Below are positions 20,714-28,842 of a DNA stretch of 64,000 nucleotides, in pieces. The stretch is taken from positions 124,001 to 188,000 of the forward strand of contig JAJFKX010000025.1 of NCBI GenBank assembly GCA_021772985.1, written 5' to 3'. Every line of letters starts with the position of its first letter. The first letter of the stretch is position 1. The stretch is from Gammaproteobacteria bacterium. Lineage in GTDB: Bacteria > Pseudomonadota > Gammaproteobacteria > Xanthomonadales > Wenzhouxiangellaceae. A model generated the notes under the pieces. That model worked only from the letters and a program-made list of their open reading frames with translations. It did no database searches and was not told the origin of the DNA. A program made the translations under genes and the position numbers.

Positions 20714-21301
20714 ATGAATCGCTTTCAGCCTATTCGACAAGCCGGCCTTTTCATTTTTTTGAGTATGTTTTTTTTGACTGCCTGCCAGCAATCAACGCCT
20801 TCTGCTCAGGATGCGGGCAATTATCTACTAGCGCCTACATTCCATCTTAATACCACCGATGGTCAAACCATTAGCCTGCCCAAACTGGGTGAATCTGAGA
20901 AAAAAGTACAGCTGTTTCTGTTCTGGGCTACCTGGTGTACTTACTGCCATGAGTTGATGCCGCATTTGCAAAGCATCAAAGACGAATATGGTACCCAGGT
21001 TGATGTGTATGCCATTAATATCAGTGACAATAATGATCCGGAAAGCTATATCACCAGTAATGGTTATGAATTCACACTACTGCTGGAAGGCGATGATGTT
21101 GCCAAGCAATATGGTGCTGAAGGCACACCAGGGTTGGTTGTTGTAGATAACCGGGGACAAATGCGCTTCCAGCTTTCCAGAGAATTGGCACCGACCTATA
21201 AAGCCCTGGAGGGTTTGCCCAATAACCAGCGTTCACGTCGTATAGCGCCCTGGTGGAGCGCACAAATACGCAAGGAAATCAGGAATATTCTGCACAGCTG
21301 A
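20714..21301 (+). CDS. TlpA-like thioredoxin-fold lipoprotein (second of a tandem pair)
   Basis: 195 residues and clearly paralogous to the preceding gene. Lipobox FLTAC (Cys24), APTFHLNTTDGQTISLP, active site WCTYC (Cys75, Cys78), shared MPHLQSIKDEYG, cis-Pro in EGTPGLVVVDNRG, and the shared tail KALEGLPNNQRSRRIAPWW. The middle dipeptide of the active site differs (Thr-Tyr against Pro-Tyr), which should change redox potential. TAAGGAGAG gives a strong ribosome site. It is convergent with the PII gene, 23 bases away. Confidence 0.9.
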   Translation: MNRFQPIRQAGLFIFLSMFFLTACQQSTPSAQDAGNYLLAPTFHLNTTDGQTISLPKLGESEKKVQLFLFWATWCTYCHELMPHLQSIKDEYGTQVDVYAINISDNNDPESYITSNGYEFTLLLEGDDVAKQYGAEGTPGLVVVDNRGQMRFQLSRELAPTYKALEGLPNNQRSRRIAPWWSAQIRKEIRNILHS

Positions 21302-21324
21302 TAAGCGCAGATCATTGCAACAGC

Positions 21325-21672
<348 letters not shown>

Positions 21673-21711
21673 TCAATCTTTTATAAAAGTGTAACCCACC
21701 TGGAGCCAGGC

Positions 21712-21951
21712 ATGATCGACTTTAGTTTCATTGATGATCTTACCCGCAAGCTCAGTGAGCGCGTCCCGGAAAACGTCAAGGCCTTACGGGAAGATATGGA
21801 GGCCAACTTCAAGGCTGTATTGTCATCAGCATTTGACCGTATGGACCTGGTGACCCGAGATGAGTTTGAAGCCCAAAAGAAAGTGCTGGAGCGCGCCTGT
21901 GAAAAACTGGAAGCACTCGAGCAGCAGCTCAATAACACAAACTCTGATTAA
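21712..21951 (+). CDS. ubiK: Ubiquinone biosynthesis accessory factor UbiK
   Basis: 79 residues from the ATG at 21712. N-terminal IDFSFIDDLTRKLSERVP and central LREDMEANFKAVLSSAFDRMDLVTRDEF match the YqiC/UbiK (BMFP) family; the C-terminal 25 residues form a coiled coil (LERACEKLEALEQQL). UbiK assists ubiquinone synthesis with UbiJ. TGGAG lies eight bases before the start. The longer open frame from 21538 runs antisense through the PII gene and is rejected. In relatives yifB usually follows; here it is about 11 kb away. Confidence 0.95.
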   Translation: MIDFSFIDDLTRKLSERVPENVKALREDMEANFKAVLSSAFDRMDLVTRDEFEAQKKVLERACEKLEALEQQLNNTNSD

Positions 21952-22015
21952 CACATTCGACAGCTGGCGCATATAGCCTATACGATGTGCTACTAAAAAC
22001 AGCATTTGAATCATT

Positions 22016-23251
22016 ATGCAAACCGGCTCGCCAAAATATCGGAAAGTGTTAATAACAGCATTGCTGTTGAGCTGTTGCCTGACATTTAATGCATCAGCTT
22101 TGCAGCTGCAAACCATTGACTCACCAGCCACAGGTCACAGTGCACAGCCACACTTGGCTAAAGGTGCTGACGGAACACTGTTATTAAGCTGGCTGGAGCA
22201 CGCCGATGGACACGCAACACTGCGTTTTGCACAACTGCATGAGCATGCATGGCAACCAGCCCAAACCGTTACCAGCGGCCGGGATTGGTTTGTTAATTGG
22301 GCAGATTTTCCATCGGTAGTCCCGATTAATGACAATCTATGGGCAGCCCACTGGCTGCATAAACGCCCTGGTGGAACCTATGCTTATGATGTAGCCCTAT
22401 CGGTGTCCACGGATAATGGCAAGAGCTGGTCAGCACAACTTACACCACATAATGACGGCACCCCCACCGAACATGGTTTCGTCAGTTTATTTCCCTGGCA
22501 AGATGGGGTAGGCGTGTTGTGGCTGGACGGCCGTAATATGCTCGAATCTGAACACGGGGAGAGCACTGACCGGTCTATCCAAGACTCCGGCATGACTTTG
22601 CGTTCAGTGGTGGTTAGTTCGGATGGTGAACTGCACAATCCGCAATTAACTGATGGACTGGTATGCGATTGCTGTCAGACCGATGTTGCAATGCTGCCAC
22701 AAGGCCCGGTAGCTGTTTACCGCAACCGGACTGCGGATGAAATCCGTGATATCCAGGTGGTGCGTGCTGTTGATAATCAATGGCAAACACCAACAACGCT
22801 AAATGATGATCACTGGCATATTGCCGGCTGCCCGGTCAACGGCCCGGCAATTTCTGCTCGTGAGCGGCAAATTGCGGCAGTCTGGTTTACCGGCGCTGAT
22901 GAGCAGCCTCGAGTGCGGCTGGCATTTTCGACTGACGCCGGCCAAAGTTTCGGTCAGGCGATTGATGTGGATGATCAATTGCCGATCGGACGTGTTGATG
23001 TAGAACTACTGCCCGATGGAGGTGCCGCCGTGCTGTGGGCCTGTACCCGTAATAAAGCGCAAGCACTGTGTTTACGACGGGTCACTGATAACAACCACCT
23101 GGGGCCAATCAAACAGCTTGATAGCATTGGCAAATCCGGCGGGTTTCCCCAACTGGCATTAATCGATACCAGCCTGGTGTTAGCCTGGGTTGAATCTCAG
23201 GGTGAGATATCGCAGGTGAGAACCGCCCAAGTATCCCTTGATTTGCTCTGA
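22016..23251 (+). CDS. Secreted Asp-box (sialidase-like) propeller protein with CDCC motif
   Basis: 411 residues with a signal peptide (VLITALLLSCCLTFNASA). The body is a BNR/Asp-box propeller: VALSVSTDNGKSWS (about 125-138), LAFSTDAGQSFG (about 302-313), plus TLLLSWLEHADG and VLWLDGRNM strands. The Arg triad and catalytic pair of true sialidases cannot be placed, so enzyme activity is doubtful. A notable cluster, GLVCDCCQTDVAM, is followed by another Cys in AGCPVNGP; it could hold a metal or a disulfide. It lies directly upstream of the CueR-controlled locus, but the first operator is after this gene. Confidence 0.75.
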   Translation: MQTGSPKYRKVLITALLLSCCLTFNASALQLQTIDSPATGHSAQPHLAKGADGTLLLSWLEHADGHATLRFAQLHEHAWQPAQTVTSGRDWFVNWADFPSVVPINDNLWAAHWLHKRPGGTYAYDVALSVSTDNGKSWSAQLTPHNDGTPTEHGFVSLFPWQDGVGVLWLDGRNMLESEHGESTDRSIQDSGMTLRSVVVSSDGELHNPQLTDGLVCDCCQTDVAMLPQGPVAVYRNRTADEIRDIQVVRAVDNQWQTPTTLNDDHWHIAGCPVNGPAISARERQIAAVWFTGADEQPRVRLAFSTDAGQSFGQAIDVDDQLPIGRVDVELLPDGGAAVLWACTRNKAQALCLRRVTDNNHLGPIKQLDSIGKSGGFPQLALIDTSLVLAWVESQGEISQVRTAQVSLDLL

Positions 23252-23345
23252 GTAATAACTACTCAACGTGACCATTGTTCAGAGCAAGCGATGGTTTATT
23301 GTTTGAACTGGCTGATGCACTTTTCTATTTTCCCACTGATAATGC

Positions 23346-23374
23346 TTGACCTTCCAGTGGCAGGAAGCTAGAAA
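23346..23374 (+). promoter_or_regulatory. CueR-type operator/promoter A
   Basis: A -35 element TTGACC is embedded in the dyad CCTTCCAG-TGG-CAGGAAGC, followed by AT-rich sequence where a -10 would fall. The first 14 bases, TTGACCTTCCAGTG, are identical to operator B at 25591. The form agrees with copper-responsive MerR-family promoters (E. coli copA begins TTGACCTTCC). It lies 36 bases before the outer-membrane barrel gene and should drive that gene and the two after it. Confidence 0.8.
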
Positions 23375-23409
23375 CTGGCGAGCAATTACCCTATCAAGCT
23401 TGTTGGACT

Positions 23410-24303
23410 ATGTCAGTATTACCCTATTCTCAGCGCCCAAAATCGCTCGCCTGGCCTGGCAATTCAATCGCAATACTGTTGTTATGTATTTCGACATGGC
23501 TGGTTCTAACCGGGACAGCATCGGCTGCAGCCATTACCTTTAATACCGCATTACCAGTGAGCAAGGATGAGTTGCTGTTACGCGAGCAATTGATTATTGC
23601 GCAATCGTCGAACGAGCAAACCGATCTGGAACTTACCGAAGTAACCGCAGCAACTGTTTTGGGCTACGGTATTACCTCAAAATGGAGTGTATTTGGTGTT
23701 TTGCCGGTGCGCTTTATAACTCGTGATTTTGGCGCTGTTGATAACCATCAGGCCGGATTGGGAGATGCGATGCTGTTCACACGTTATGAGGTTTGGCGTG
23801 CTGATCAACAAGGACGAACCATGCGTTTGTCCCCTTTTGCCGGAGTACGTGTGCCTACCGGTGAAGATGGCCGAACCGGGGATGGCTCAGTGGACGTGTT
23901 TGGCGGGTTGATTTTTACCCAGGCTTCAGTGGATTACGTGTGGGATGCGCAAATCAGCTATACCGAGAACCGGCAGGCTGATGGTTTCACCCGCGGAGAT
24001 ATCATTGCGTTTAACAACTCTCTGCAATATCGGCTGTTACCGGGCAAAATTACCACCGACACCAAAGGTTTCTTATTTGCAGTGCTGGAGTTAAATGCTG
24101 AGCAGCGTGGAGATAATCGGATTCAAAGCGTGTCTGTGCAACAATCCGGTGGTTTTCAACTCTCACTGACACCAGGCTTGCAATACACTACTCGACGTTG
24201 GGTAGCTGATGTAGCGGTGCAGATTCCGGTTATCAATGCTGGCCATGTGAACGGGCTAAAACCTGATTATTCGATATTTAGCAGTGTGCGATTTAATTTT
24301 TAA
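23410..24303 (+). CDS. Outer-membrane beta-barrel protein (MetA-pathway/transporter-like)
   Basis: 297 residues. The signal peptide (AILLLCISTWLVLTGTASA) ends near residue 41. The rest alternates in beta strands and ends in Phe (SSVRFNF), typical of an outer-membrane barrel. Features such as LGYGITSKWSVFGVLPV, AGLGDAMLFTRYEVWR and FAGVRVPTG resemble the phenol MetA-degradation/transporter-annotated barrel family, often found next to metal-resistance genes. First gene of the unit under operator A, 19 bases before the MerP-like gene. Probable role: outer-membrane passage or sensing linked to metal; not proven. Confidence 0.8.
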   Translation: MSVLPYSQRPKSLAWPGNSIAILLLCISTWLVLTGTASAAAITFNTALPVSKDELLLREQLIIAQSSNEQTDLELTEVTAATVLGYGITSKWSVFGVLPVRFITRDFGAVDNHQAGLGDAMLFTRYEVWRADQQGRTMRLSPFAGVRVPTGEDGRTGDGSVDVFGGLIFTQASVDYVWDAQISYTENRQADGFTRGDIIAFNNSLQYRLLPGKITTDTKGFLFAVLELNAEQRGDNRIQSVSVQQSGGFQLSLTPGLQYTTRRWVADVAVQIPVINAGHVNGLKPDYSIFSSVRFNF

Positions 24304-24322
24304 TTGACCGGAGCAACCCATC

Positions 24323-24664
24323 TTGAAATCAATTGGACAGAAGGTTTTTATTTCAAAATCATTAGCGATAGTTATTCTCGTGCTGTTGTCAGCGACTGTG
24401 TCCATAGCCGGTGAAATGCAATATGACATCCGTGTTGATGGCATCACCTGCCCATTTTGCGTGGCAACCTCTGAAAAAGAGTTGCAACGCATAGCTGGAG
24501 TGAGCCGGGTTACGGCAAACCTGGAACAAGGCGTAATTATGGTTTGTGCCGATGACAGTGTGAATTTCACTGATGAGCAATTGCGTGAATTGTTTTTGGA
24601 AAAAGGATTTACTTACCGTGAATTCAGCCGCACAGAGCACTGCAACATAGTCGAGCAGGACTAA
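24323..24664 (+). CDS. Periplasmic heavy-metal-associated (MerP-like) protein
   Basis: 113 residues with a signal peptide (LAIVILVLLSATVSIA) and one HMA domain carrying the metal motif GITCPFC (Cys43, Cys46). Two additional Cys occur late (MVCADDS and EHCNIV). The start is TTG, supported by GGAG nine bases upstream and by the absence of any nearer in-frame ATG that keeps the signal peptide. It is the middle gene of the operator A unit, five bases before the MerT-like gene. It probably binds Cu(I) or Hg(II) in the periplasm and passes it to that protein. Confidence 0.88.
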   Translation: MKSIGQKVFISKSLAIVILVLLSATVSIAGEMQYDIRVDGITCPFCVATSEKELQRIAGVSRVTANLEQGVIMVCADDSVNFTDEQLRELFLEKGFTYREFSRTEHCNIVEQD

Positions 24665-24669
24665 TTAAT

Positions 24670-25080
24670 ATGGGTCCTACAACGATATGGCAGCGTTTTG
24701 GTGCAGCCCGGCATTGGGGCTGGCTGGTATTGTTCAGCTCGTCGGCCACCTTGATATGTTGCGCGTTACCGATTGTCCTGGTTGCGCTTGGCCTGGGTGC
24801 AGTATCTGCCTCATTGTTTGCTAATTTGCCATTTCTGGTCACACTGGCACAACATAAACTGTGGCTGTTTATCAGCACTGGTTGTTTATTGTTGCTGAGT
24901 GGCTGGCTGTTGTATCGCTCCGGTCGCAGTTGTCCTACTGACCCGAAGCTGGCGATGCAATGTGCAATCGCCGACCGTTGGAATCGCCGTTTTTGGTGGG
25001 GTTCAGTGGTTGTATGGACAATAGGCCTGGCAGCAGCATATCTGACACTACCGATATGGCAGTTACTGATGAAAGGGTAA
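24670..25080 (+). CDS. MerT-like small metal transporter
   Basis: 136 residues with three membrane segments: about 16-43, 52-82 and 108-132. A vicinal Cys pair (Cys30-Cys31, ATLICCALPIVLVALGLG) in the first segment and a second pair (Cys88, Cys98) in the loop after segment two match the Cys layout of mercuric transporter MerT. It pairs with the MerP-like protein directly upstream. The regulator and operators nearby are of the copper type and no merA is present, so copper or another soft metal is a better guess than mercury. Confidence 0.8.
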   Translation: MGPTTIWQRFGAARHWGWLVLFSSSATLICCALPIVLVALGLGAVSASLFANLPFLVTLAQHKLWLFISTGCLLLLSGWLLYRSGRSCPTDPKLAMQCAIADRWNRRFWWGSVVVWTIGLAAAYLTLPIWQLLMKG

Positions 25081-25162
25081 TCACTCTGATCAGATTTCAG
25101 ACCGGCTAACAACCATGTTATCTAGTTGTTACAAAATAATAACCCGGATATTGCAAGAGATT

Positions 25163-25564
25163 TTAATCAACTCTGATATTGTTACCTGCCAAATTTTTCA
25201 GAATCGGGCAATTTGAATCCTCATCTCCCGGACAAGCTTGTTCCAGTTCCACCAGGCTGGAACGCATCGACTGCAGCTCAACCAGTTTATGATCAACGGT
25301 ATTCAAATGTTGTTTCAGGATGGTTTTAACCTCGGCATTGGTTCGCTGCCGGTTAGCTTGCAAGCTGAGCAGACTGCGGCATTCCTCGATACTAAAACCT
25401 AACAGACGGGCACGTCCGACAAAGCGTAACTGTTCAAGTTGCCGGTCAGCATAGTAGCGATAGCCATTGCCATGCCGTGGGGCTGTGACCAACCCGATGT
25501 CCTCATAATAACGAATGGTTTTGGCCGGTAACCCGGTTTGTTCAGCCGCTTGCCCAATGTTCAT
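25163..25564 (-). CDS. cueR: CueR-type Cu(I)-responsive MerR family regulator
   Basis: 133 residues from the ATG at 25564 (a TTG two codons earlier is the alternative). The N-terminal winged helix has MNIGQAAEQTGLPAKTIRYY and the long dimer helix follows. The metal loop CPGDEDSNCPI places Cys111 and Cys119 as in E. coli CueR (112 and 120), which bind a single Cu(I)/Ag(I)/Au(I). Mercury or zinc sensors have a different loop. It is convergent with the MerT-like gene and divergent from the DUF4396 gene, with operator B in the 88-base gap between the two starts. Confidence 0.92.
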   Translation of the reverse strand: MNIGQAAEQTGLPAKTIRYYEDIGLVTAPRHGNGYRYYADRQLEQLRFVGRARLLGFSIEECRSLLSLQANRQRTNAEVKTILKQHLNTVDHKLVELQSMRSSLVELEQACPGDEDSNCPILKNLAGNNIRVD

Positions 25565-25590
25565 AACCAATAATCTAATGATTTAATTTA

Positions 25591-25617
25591 TTGACCTTCC
25601 AGTGACTGGAAAGTTTA
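25591..25617 (+). promoter_or_regulatory. CueR-type operator/promoter B
   Basis: -35 TTGACC lies in the dyad CCTTCCAG-TGA-CTGGAAAG (25595-25613). A TATTCT at 25616-25621 gives a 19-base spacer, the long spacer expected of promoters untwisted by MerR-family activators. It faces the DUF4396 gene at 25653 and lies 27 bases from the cueR start on the other strand, so it may also set cueR expression. Confidence 0.88.
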
Positions 25618-25652
25618 TTCTTGCTGTATACCAATAGCCATAGGTGCTAATT

Positions 25653-26108
25653 ATGAACGATTGTCATGCTAATGCTGATCACCATCCTCGCCAATCAGTG
25701 ACTGCTGCACAGGCCACACTGCATTGTCTGACCGGTTGTGTAATCGGTGAAGTTTCCGGTTTGCTGATTGGTGTCAGCCTCGGCTTCAGTGCCTGGCAGA
25801 CGATCACACTGGCGACTGCGCTGGCTTATATTTCCGGAATGTCGCTAGGTGTTGTGCCGGTCATGCGGCGGCAGTCGATCAGCTTCTGGCCGGCATTGAA
25901 AATCATCTGGCTGGGTGAGGTGGTTTCCATCGGGGTGATGGAAATAGCCATGAACGCTGCCGATTATGCGGTCGGCGGAATGCAGTCAGGTACGGTATTT
26001 TCACCCGTGTTTTGGCTTGGCATTGGTGTGGCTATCCCTGCCGGCTTTATAGCTGCCTGGCCTGTCAACTGGTGGTTGCTGAAACGCAAGCTAAAAGCCT
26101 GCCATTAA
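25653..26108 (+). CDS. DUF4396 family membrane protein
   Basis: 151 residues. A short N-terminus rich in His and Cys (MNDCHANADHHPRQ) precedes four membrane segments. The stretch HCLTGCVIGEVSGLLIGVSLG, the central EVVSIGVMEIAMNAADYAVGG and the C-terminal WPVNWWLLKR fit DUF4396. The ATG at 25653 has AGGTG six bases upstream; a GTG at 25644 is possible. The gene is placed directly after operator B. A copper-induced membrane protein with potential His/Cys metal ligands is the best reading; no activity is known to me. Confidence 0.85.
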   Translation: MNDCHANADHHPRQSVTAAQATLHCLTGCVIGEVSGLLIGVSLGFSAWQTITLATALAYISGMSLGVVPVMRRQSISFWPALKIIWLGEVVSIGVMEIAMNAADYAVGGMQSGTVFSPVFWLGIGVAIPAGFIAAWPVNWWLLKRKLKACH

Positions 26109-26226
26109 CAAACAGTCATTAGACTTACTATTTATTCTTACGTCCCACCACAAACCAGCGAGTGGCAACAAAACATTTGCTCGAGTTTATACTTGCACGG
26201 CTTTCGCCAATATTGAATAGTCCCGA

Positions 26227-26934
26227 TCAACCCATGGTTAGCTGCTTCCACCAATCACTGAATACTAACGGCATAATCATTGCCTGCAACCCTATAAACA
26301 CACCCAGCCCCCACCAGTAGGCTTTGTGTACCCGGCCATGGTTTCGCCTGTCATAGAGCATAACGCCGATAATTAACAGTAAATGCGTGACTAGTATCAG
26401 TGGTCCGGCAGTATCCGGTGGTAAGCCAAAAATATACGTATAAATCCGACCAAACGCAGACTCCAAAGGCCCCAAAATTGCCAGCAACATAAACCGCATA
26501 TGAAAGTCGACTTTACGCCGCATAATCATCGCGGCCGGCACAAATATCATTACCGTCAACAGTGAGCCAAATAATCGAAAACCAGCACTTATGGTTCCTT
26601 CCTGGAGGTTGTTTACGGCGGCGTGGATCTGGATCAGGTCAATCTGTAAGGCGATACCCAGAAAGATATTCAGGCTAATCAGACCAATCCCAGCCAAACC
26701 CAATTGGCGGTGTAATACCCGGTTGCCATTTGCGATTAACCATGGTTGGACAATAAACAACAATACCCACAGCATTGATGCCACTGCATGGGCATGCATC
26801 CAGCGACTGGGAGCACTGTAGTCACCACCCATCAGGGGAATAAAATAGCGAGGCGAAAAGCCTATGATTGCTACGATCAGAAGAAAAACACCAAAACCGG
26901 TAAAAAAACGGGCGTCTTGTTTCAAGCTTGCCAT
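26227..26934 (-). CDS. Hypothetical integral membrane protein
   Basis: 235 residues from the ATG at 26934; the open frame extends upstream but without a convincing start. Six or seven membrane segments are visible. His-rich positions recur: RWMHAHAVASMLW, NRVLHRQLGLAGI, VDFHMRFML and LVTHLLLI, which could suggest heme or metal binding as in some small membrane cytochromes. I do not recognise the family with certainty; a DUF2306-like protein is a possibility. It is convergent with the DUF4396 gene. Confidence 0.7.
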   Translation of the reverse strand: MASLKQDARFFTGFGVFLLIVAIIGFSPRYFIPLMGGDYSAPSRWMHAHAVASMLWVLLFIVQPWLIANGNRVLHRQLGLAGIGLISLNIFLGIALQIDLIQIHAAVNNLQEGTISAGFRLFGSLLTVMIFVPAAMIMRRKVDFHMRFMLLAILGPLESAFGRIYTYIFGLPPDTAGPLILVTHLLLIIGVMLYDRRNHGRVHKAYWWGLGVFIGLQAMIMPLVFSDWWKQLTMG

Positions 26935-27150
26935 GATTGTGTTTCCCGGAAAACGAAAGCCAATGCCGAACGTAAGTCGCGGATGGCTGTGTTCAACACC
27001 CGAAGTCGAATGGTTTCTTCCACTTATATACTCCCAGGTTGGGTAATTTGACCCAACCGTCACATGTCAGATCATCAACAGCATAGCAATGTGGTTGCTG
27101 CAACAGATTATTGCTCAATACACCATGCTGCGTGCCTTGGTAAGGAATAA

Positions 27151-27180
27151 TCCGTTCCCACGCAGCAGCATGGGAACGGA
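27151..27180. repeat. REP-like hairpin with GTTCCCA arms
   Basis: Perfect 10-bp arms TCCGTTCCCA / TGGGAACGGA around the loop CGCAGCAGCA. Hairpins with CGTTCCCA arms and a GC-rich loop are a common dispersed intergenic repeat in gammaproteobacteria. It lies between two minus-strand genes, just after the secreted protein gene ending at 27194. Only one copy was found in this window. Confidence 0.7.
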
Positions 27181-27193
27181 AGCATACGTTATG

Positions 27194-28435
27194 CTATTGA
27201 GGACACTGTGGCCCGGTTCCCTGTACCAACAACCTCAGGTTAAAAGTCTCGCCTATACCATTAAATTGGCCCTCGCCATCAATTGTTGCAATGGCATTGG
27301 TGCAATCGATCAACTCAAAAAACAACGTCCCGAATGTCACCACATTTGCTGCGCCCGGATTATTCAGCTGGCCACCATCACCAATCCGCAAGGTAGCAGT
27401 TACCTGTTCGCCGATGCGTATTTCATTGGAAATCACATTGGTGATCAACCAGCGCTGTTCACCGTTGAGATAACCATAAAAGGTAAACACGATACCCAGA
27501 TCAGCGGCTACAATATTAAAACCGGCGCCATTAAAATTGGGATCAAACCAGCCACCGGTCAGTGATGCCAGGGTAAAAATGCCGGGCCCGGCAAAAACAG
27601 CACCTGGTCCAAATACCGCATTGTTGAAATTACCTGCCTCACCACTGTCAAATCCTGATGTCACCAGATAATAGGTTCGTCCGGCCACCAGCCGGACTGC
27701 GTTGATCTGCGATGTGCCGATGCCACCGGTGCCATCATCATCACCTGCCAGACATCCCAGTAATGGATTAGCGGGGTTATAACGGTCATCATAAACATGA
27801 ATAAAACCATCAAAACCTGCCTGGTCAGAGGTAACAAGGTAGTCAGCAGTTGTGCTGACGCTGAATGCCTGAGCGATATAAGGGGAATTATCACCATTAG
27901 CACTCAACCCTGAGCAAGATGCAAGCGGGCGTGAAAAAGTATCCTCATTGACCGTTGAGCCGATAAGTTCAGTACCACCACCAGCGGGGCCAGACCTGCC
28001 TGGTCCCTGAACAGTATTGACAAAAGTACCCAATGCGCCCTCGGCAAAGCTGGTGACCACAATCAGGTAAGTGACATCGGCCTCCAGAAAAACGTTACTT
28101 ATCGTTGAAGTTCTGGTATCCCCGTCATCGTCATCGCCCGCAATACAGCCCTGTAGAGGGTTCGAAGTGAATGAGTCGTACAGCAGCAAAAAGCCATCAA
28201 AGTTATCCTGTTGAGAGCGAATTGTGTAATTACCCGGTATTTCAACCCTTATCAGTAGTCCGGTATTGGCAACCGTACGACCACTAAGTGTCTGGCAGTC
28301 TTCTTCCGGCCTCTGAAATGTATTAGATTCTCCGGTTAACTCACCACTATAAGTGAATGTTTGTTGTGCAAAGCCAGACTCTGCAAAAATCAACATAGGC
28401 AATACCAGCAATACTGCAAAATACTTCGTCATCAT
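27194..28435 (-). CDS. Secreted protein with two tandem PPC-like repeats
   Basis: 413 residues with a signal peptide (YFAVLLVLPMLIFAESGFA). Two similar units follow, about 25-150 and 155-285. Each has a Cys early (EEDCQTLSG / LASCSGLSA), a strand ending in DNFDGFLLLYD / AGFDGFIHVYD, then GCIAGDDDDGD / GCLAGDDDGTGG and a final VTYLIVVTSF / RTYYLVTSGF. This resembles bacterial pre-peptidase C-terminal domains. The last 120 residues (LTGGWFDPNFNGAGFNI, YGYLNGEQRWLI) match a domain common at the C-terminus of secreted gammaproteobacterial proteins. The Asp-rich turns could bind calcium. Function unknown. GGGGAG precedes the two adjacent ATG codons. Confidence 0.7.
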   Translation of the reverse strand: MMTKYFAVLLVLPMLIFAESGFAQQTFTYSGELTGESNTFQRPEEDCQTLSGRTVANTGLLIRVEIPGNYTIRSQQDNFDGFLLLYDSFTSNPLQGCIAGDDDDGDTRTSTISNVFLEADVTYLIVVTSFAEGALGTFVNTVQGPGRSGPAGGGTELIGSTVNEDTFSRPLASCSGLSANGDNSPYIAQAFSVSTTADYLVTSDQAGFDGFIHVYDDRYNPANPLLGCLAGDDDGTGGIGTSQINAVRLVAGRTYYLVTSGFDSGEAGNFNNAVFGPGAVFAGPGIFTLASLTGGWFDPNFNGAGFNIVAADLGIVFTFYGYLNGEQRWLITNVISNEIRIGEQVTATLRIGDGGQLNNPGAANVVTFGTLFFELIDCTNAIATIDGEGQFNGIGETFNLRLLVQGTGPQCPQ

Positions 28436-28842
28436 AGACTCCCCGGGTATATCTGATACAAGTTGCTCAGATAGTGTTGATAGAATTATTATTTATATAT
28501 ATGCAAGCGCTTGTTTTAACCATACTATAACAAATGACTACAGTATGTAATCCCAGCACCAAGACTTTAGCAACTCTCAAAACTGCCATCAGCTTGCTCT
28601 AATTACTTGGAAATCGCATCATCCAGGTACCCTTTCATCGGATGTGCAGATCAGTGCTTCATTGGTAATGCAGAAGGTAATCTGCAGGTAGCGTCGACAT
28701 GGCCGGGGCACCCGGGATGCCTAAAACCAATGTGTTACTTGCTTAAATCAGCTGTGCAAGCTGGAAATATTATGCTTTTCTTTAGCGCAATTTTGCTGCA
28801 GGTATGCCTGGGCTGATCTCATACCTCGTAAAAAGTAGTACC
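28436..28842. other. Intergenic region, no gene supported
   Basis: About 400 bases between two divergently read genes. An AT-rich stretch at 28483-28505 may carry the promoter of the secreted protein. A 69-codon frame (28607-28816, plus) has no recognisable domain or good ribosome site, and I do not call it. Confidence 0.5.

Noticed and set aside
22016-23251. True sialidase
   Set aside because: Asp boxes are present but I cannot locate the catalytic Arg triad or Tyr/Glu pair.
24323-25564. Mercury resistance operon
   Set aside because: MerT/MerP-like proteins are present, but merA is missing and the regulator loop CPGDEDSNCPI is the copper type.
28607-28816. 69-codon open frame on the plus strand before padR
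   Set aside because: No recognisable motif or ribosome site, and it ends before the padR operator. Treated as non-coding.
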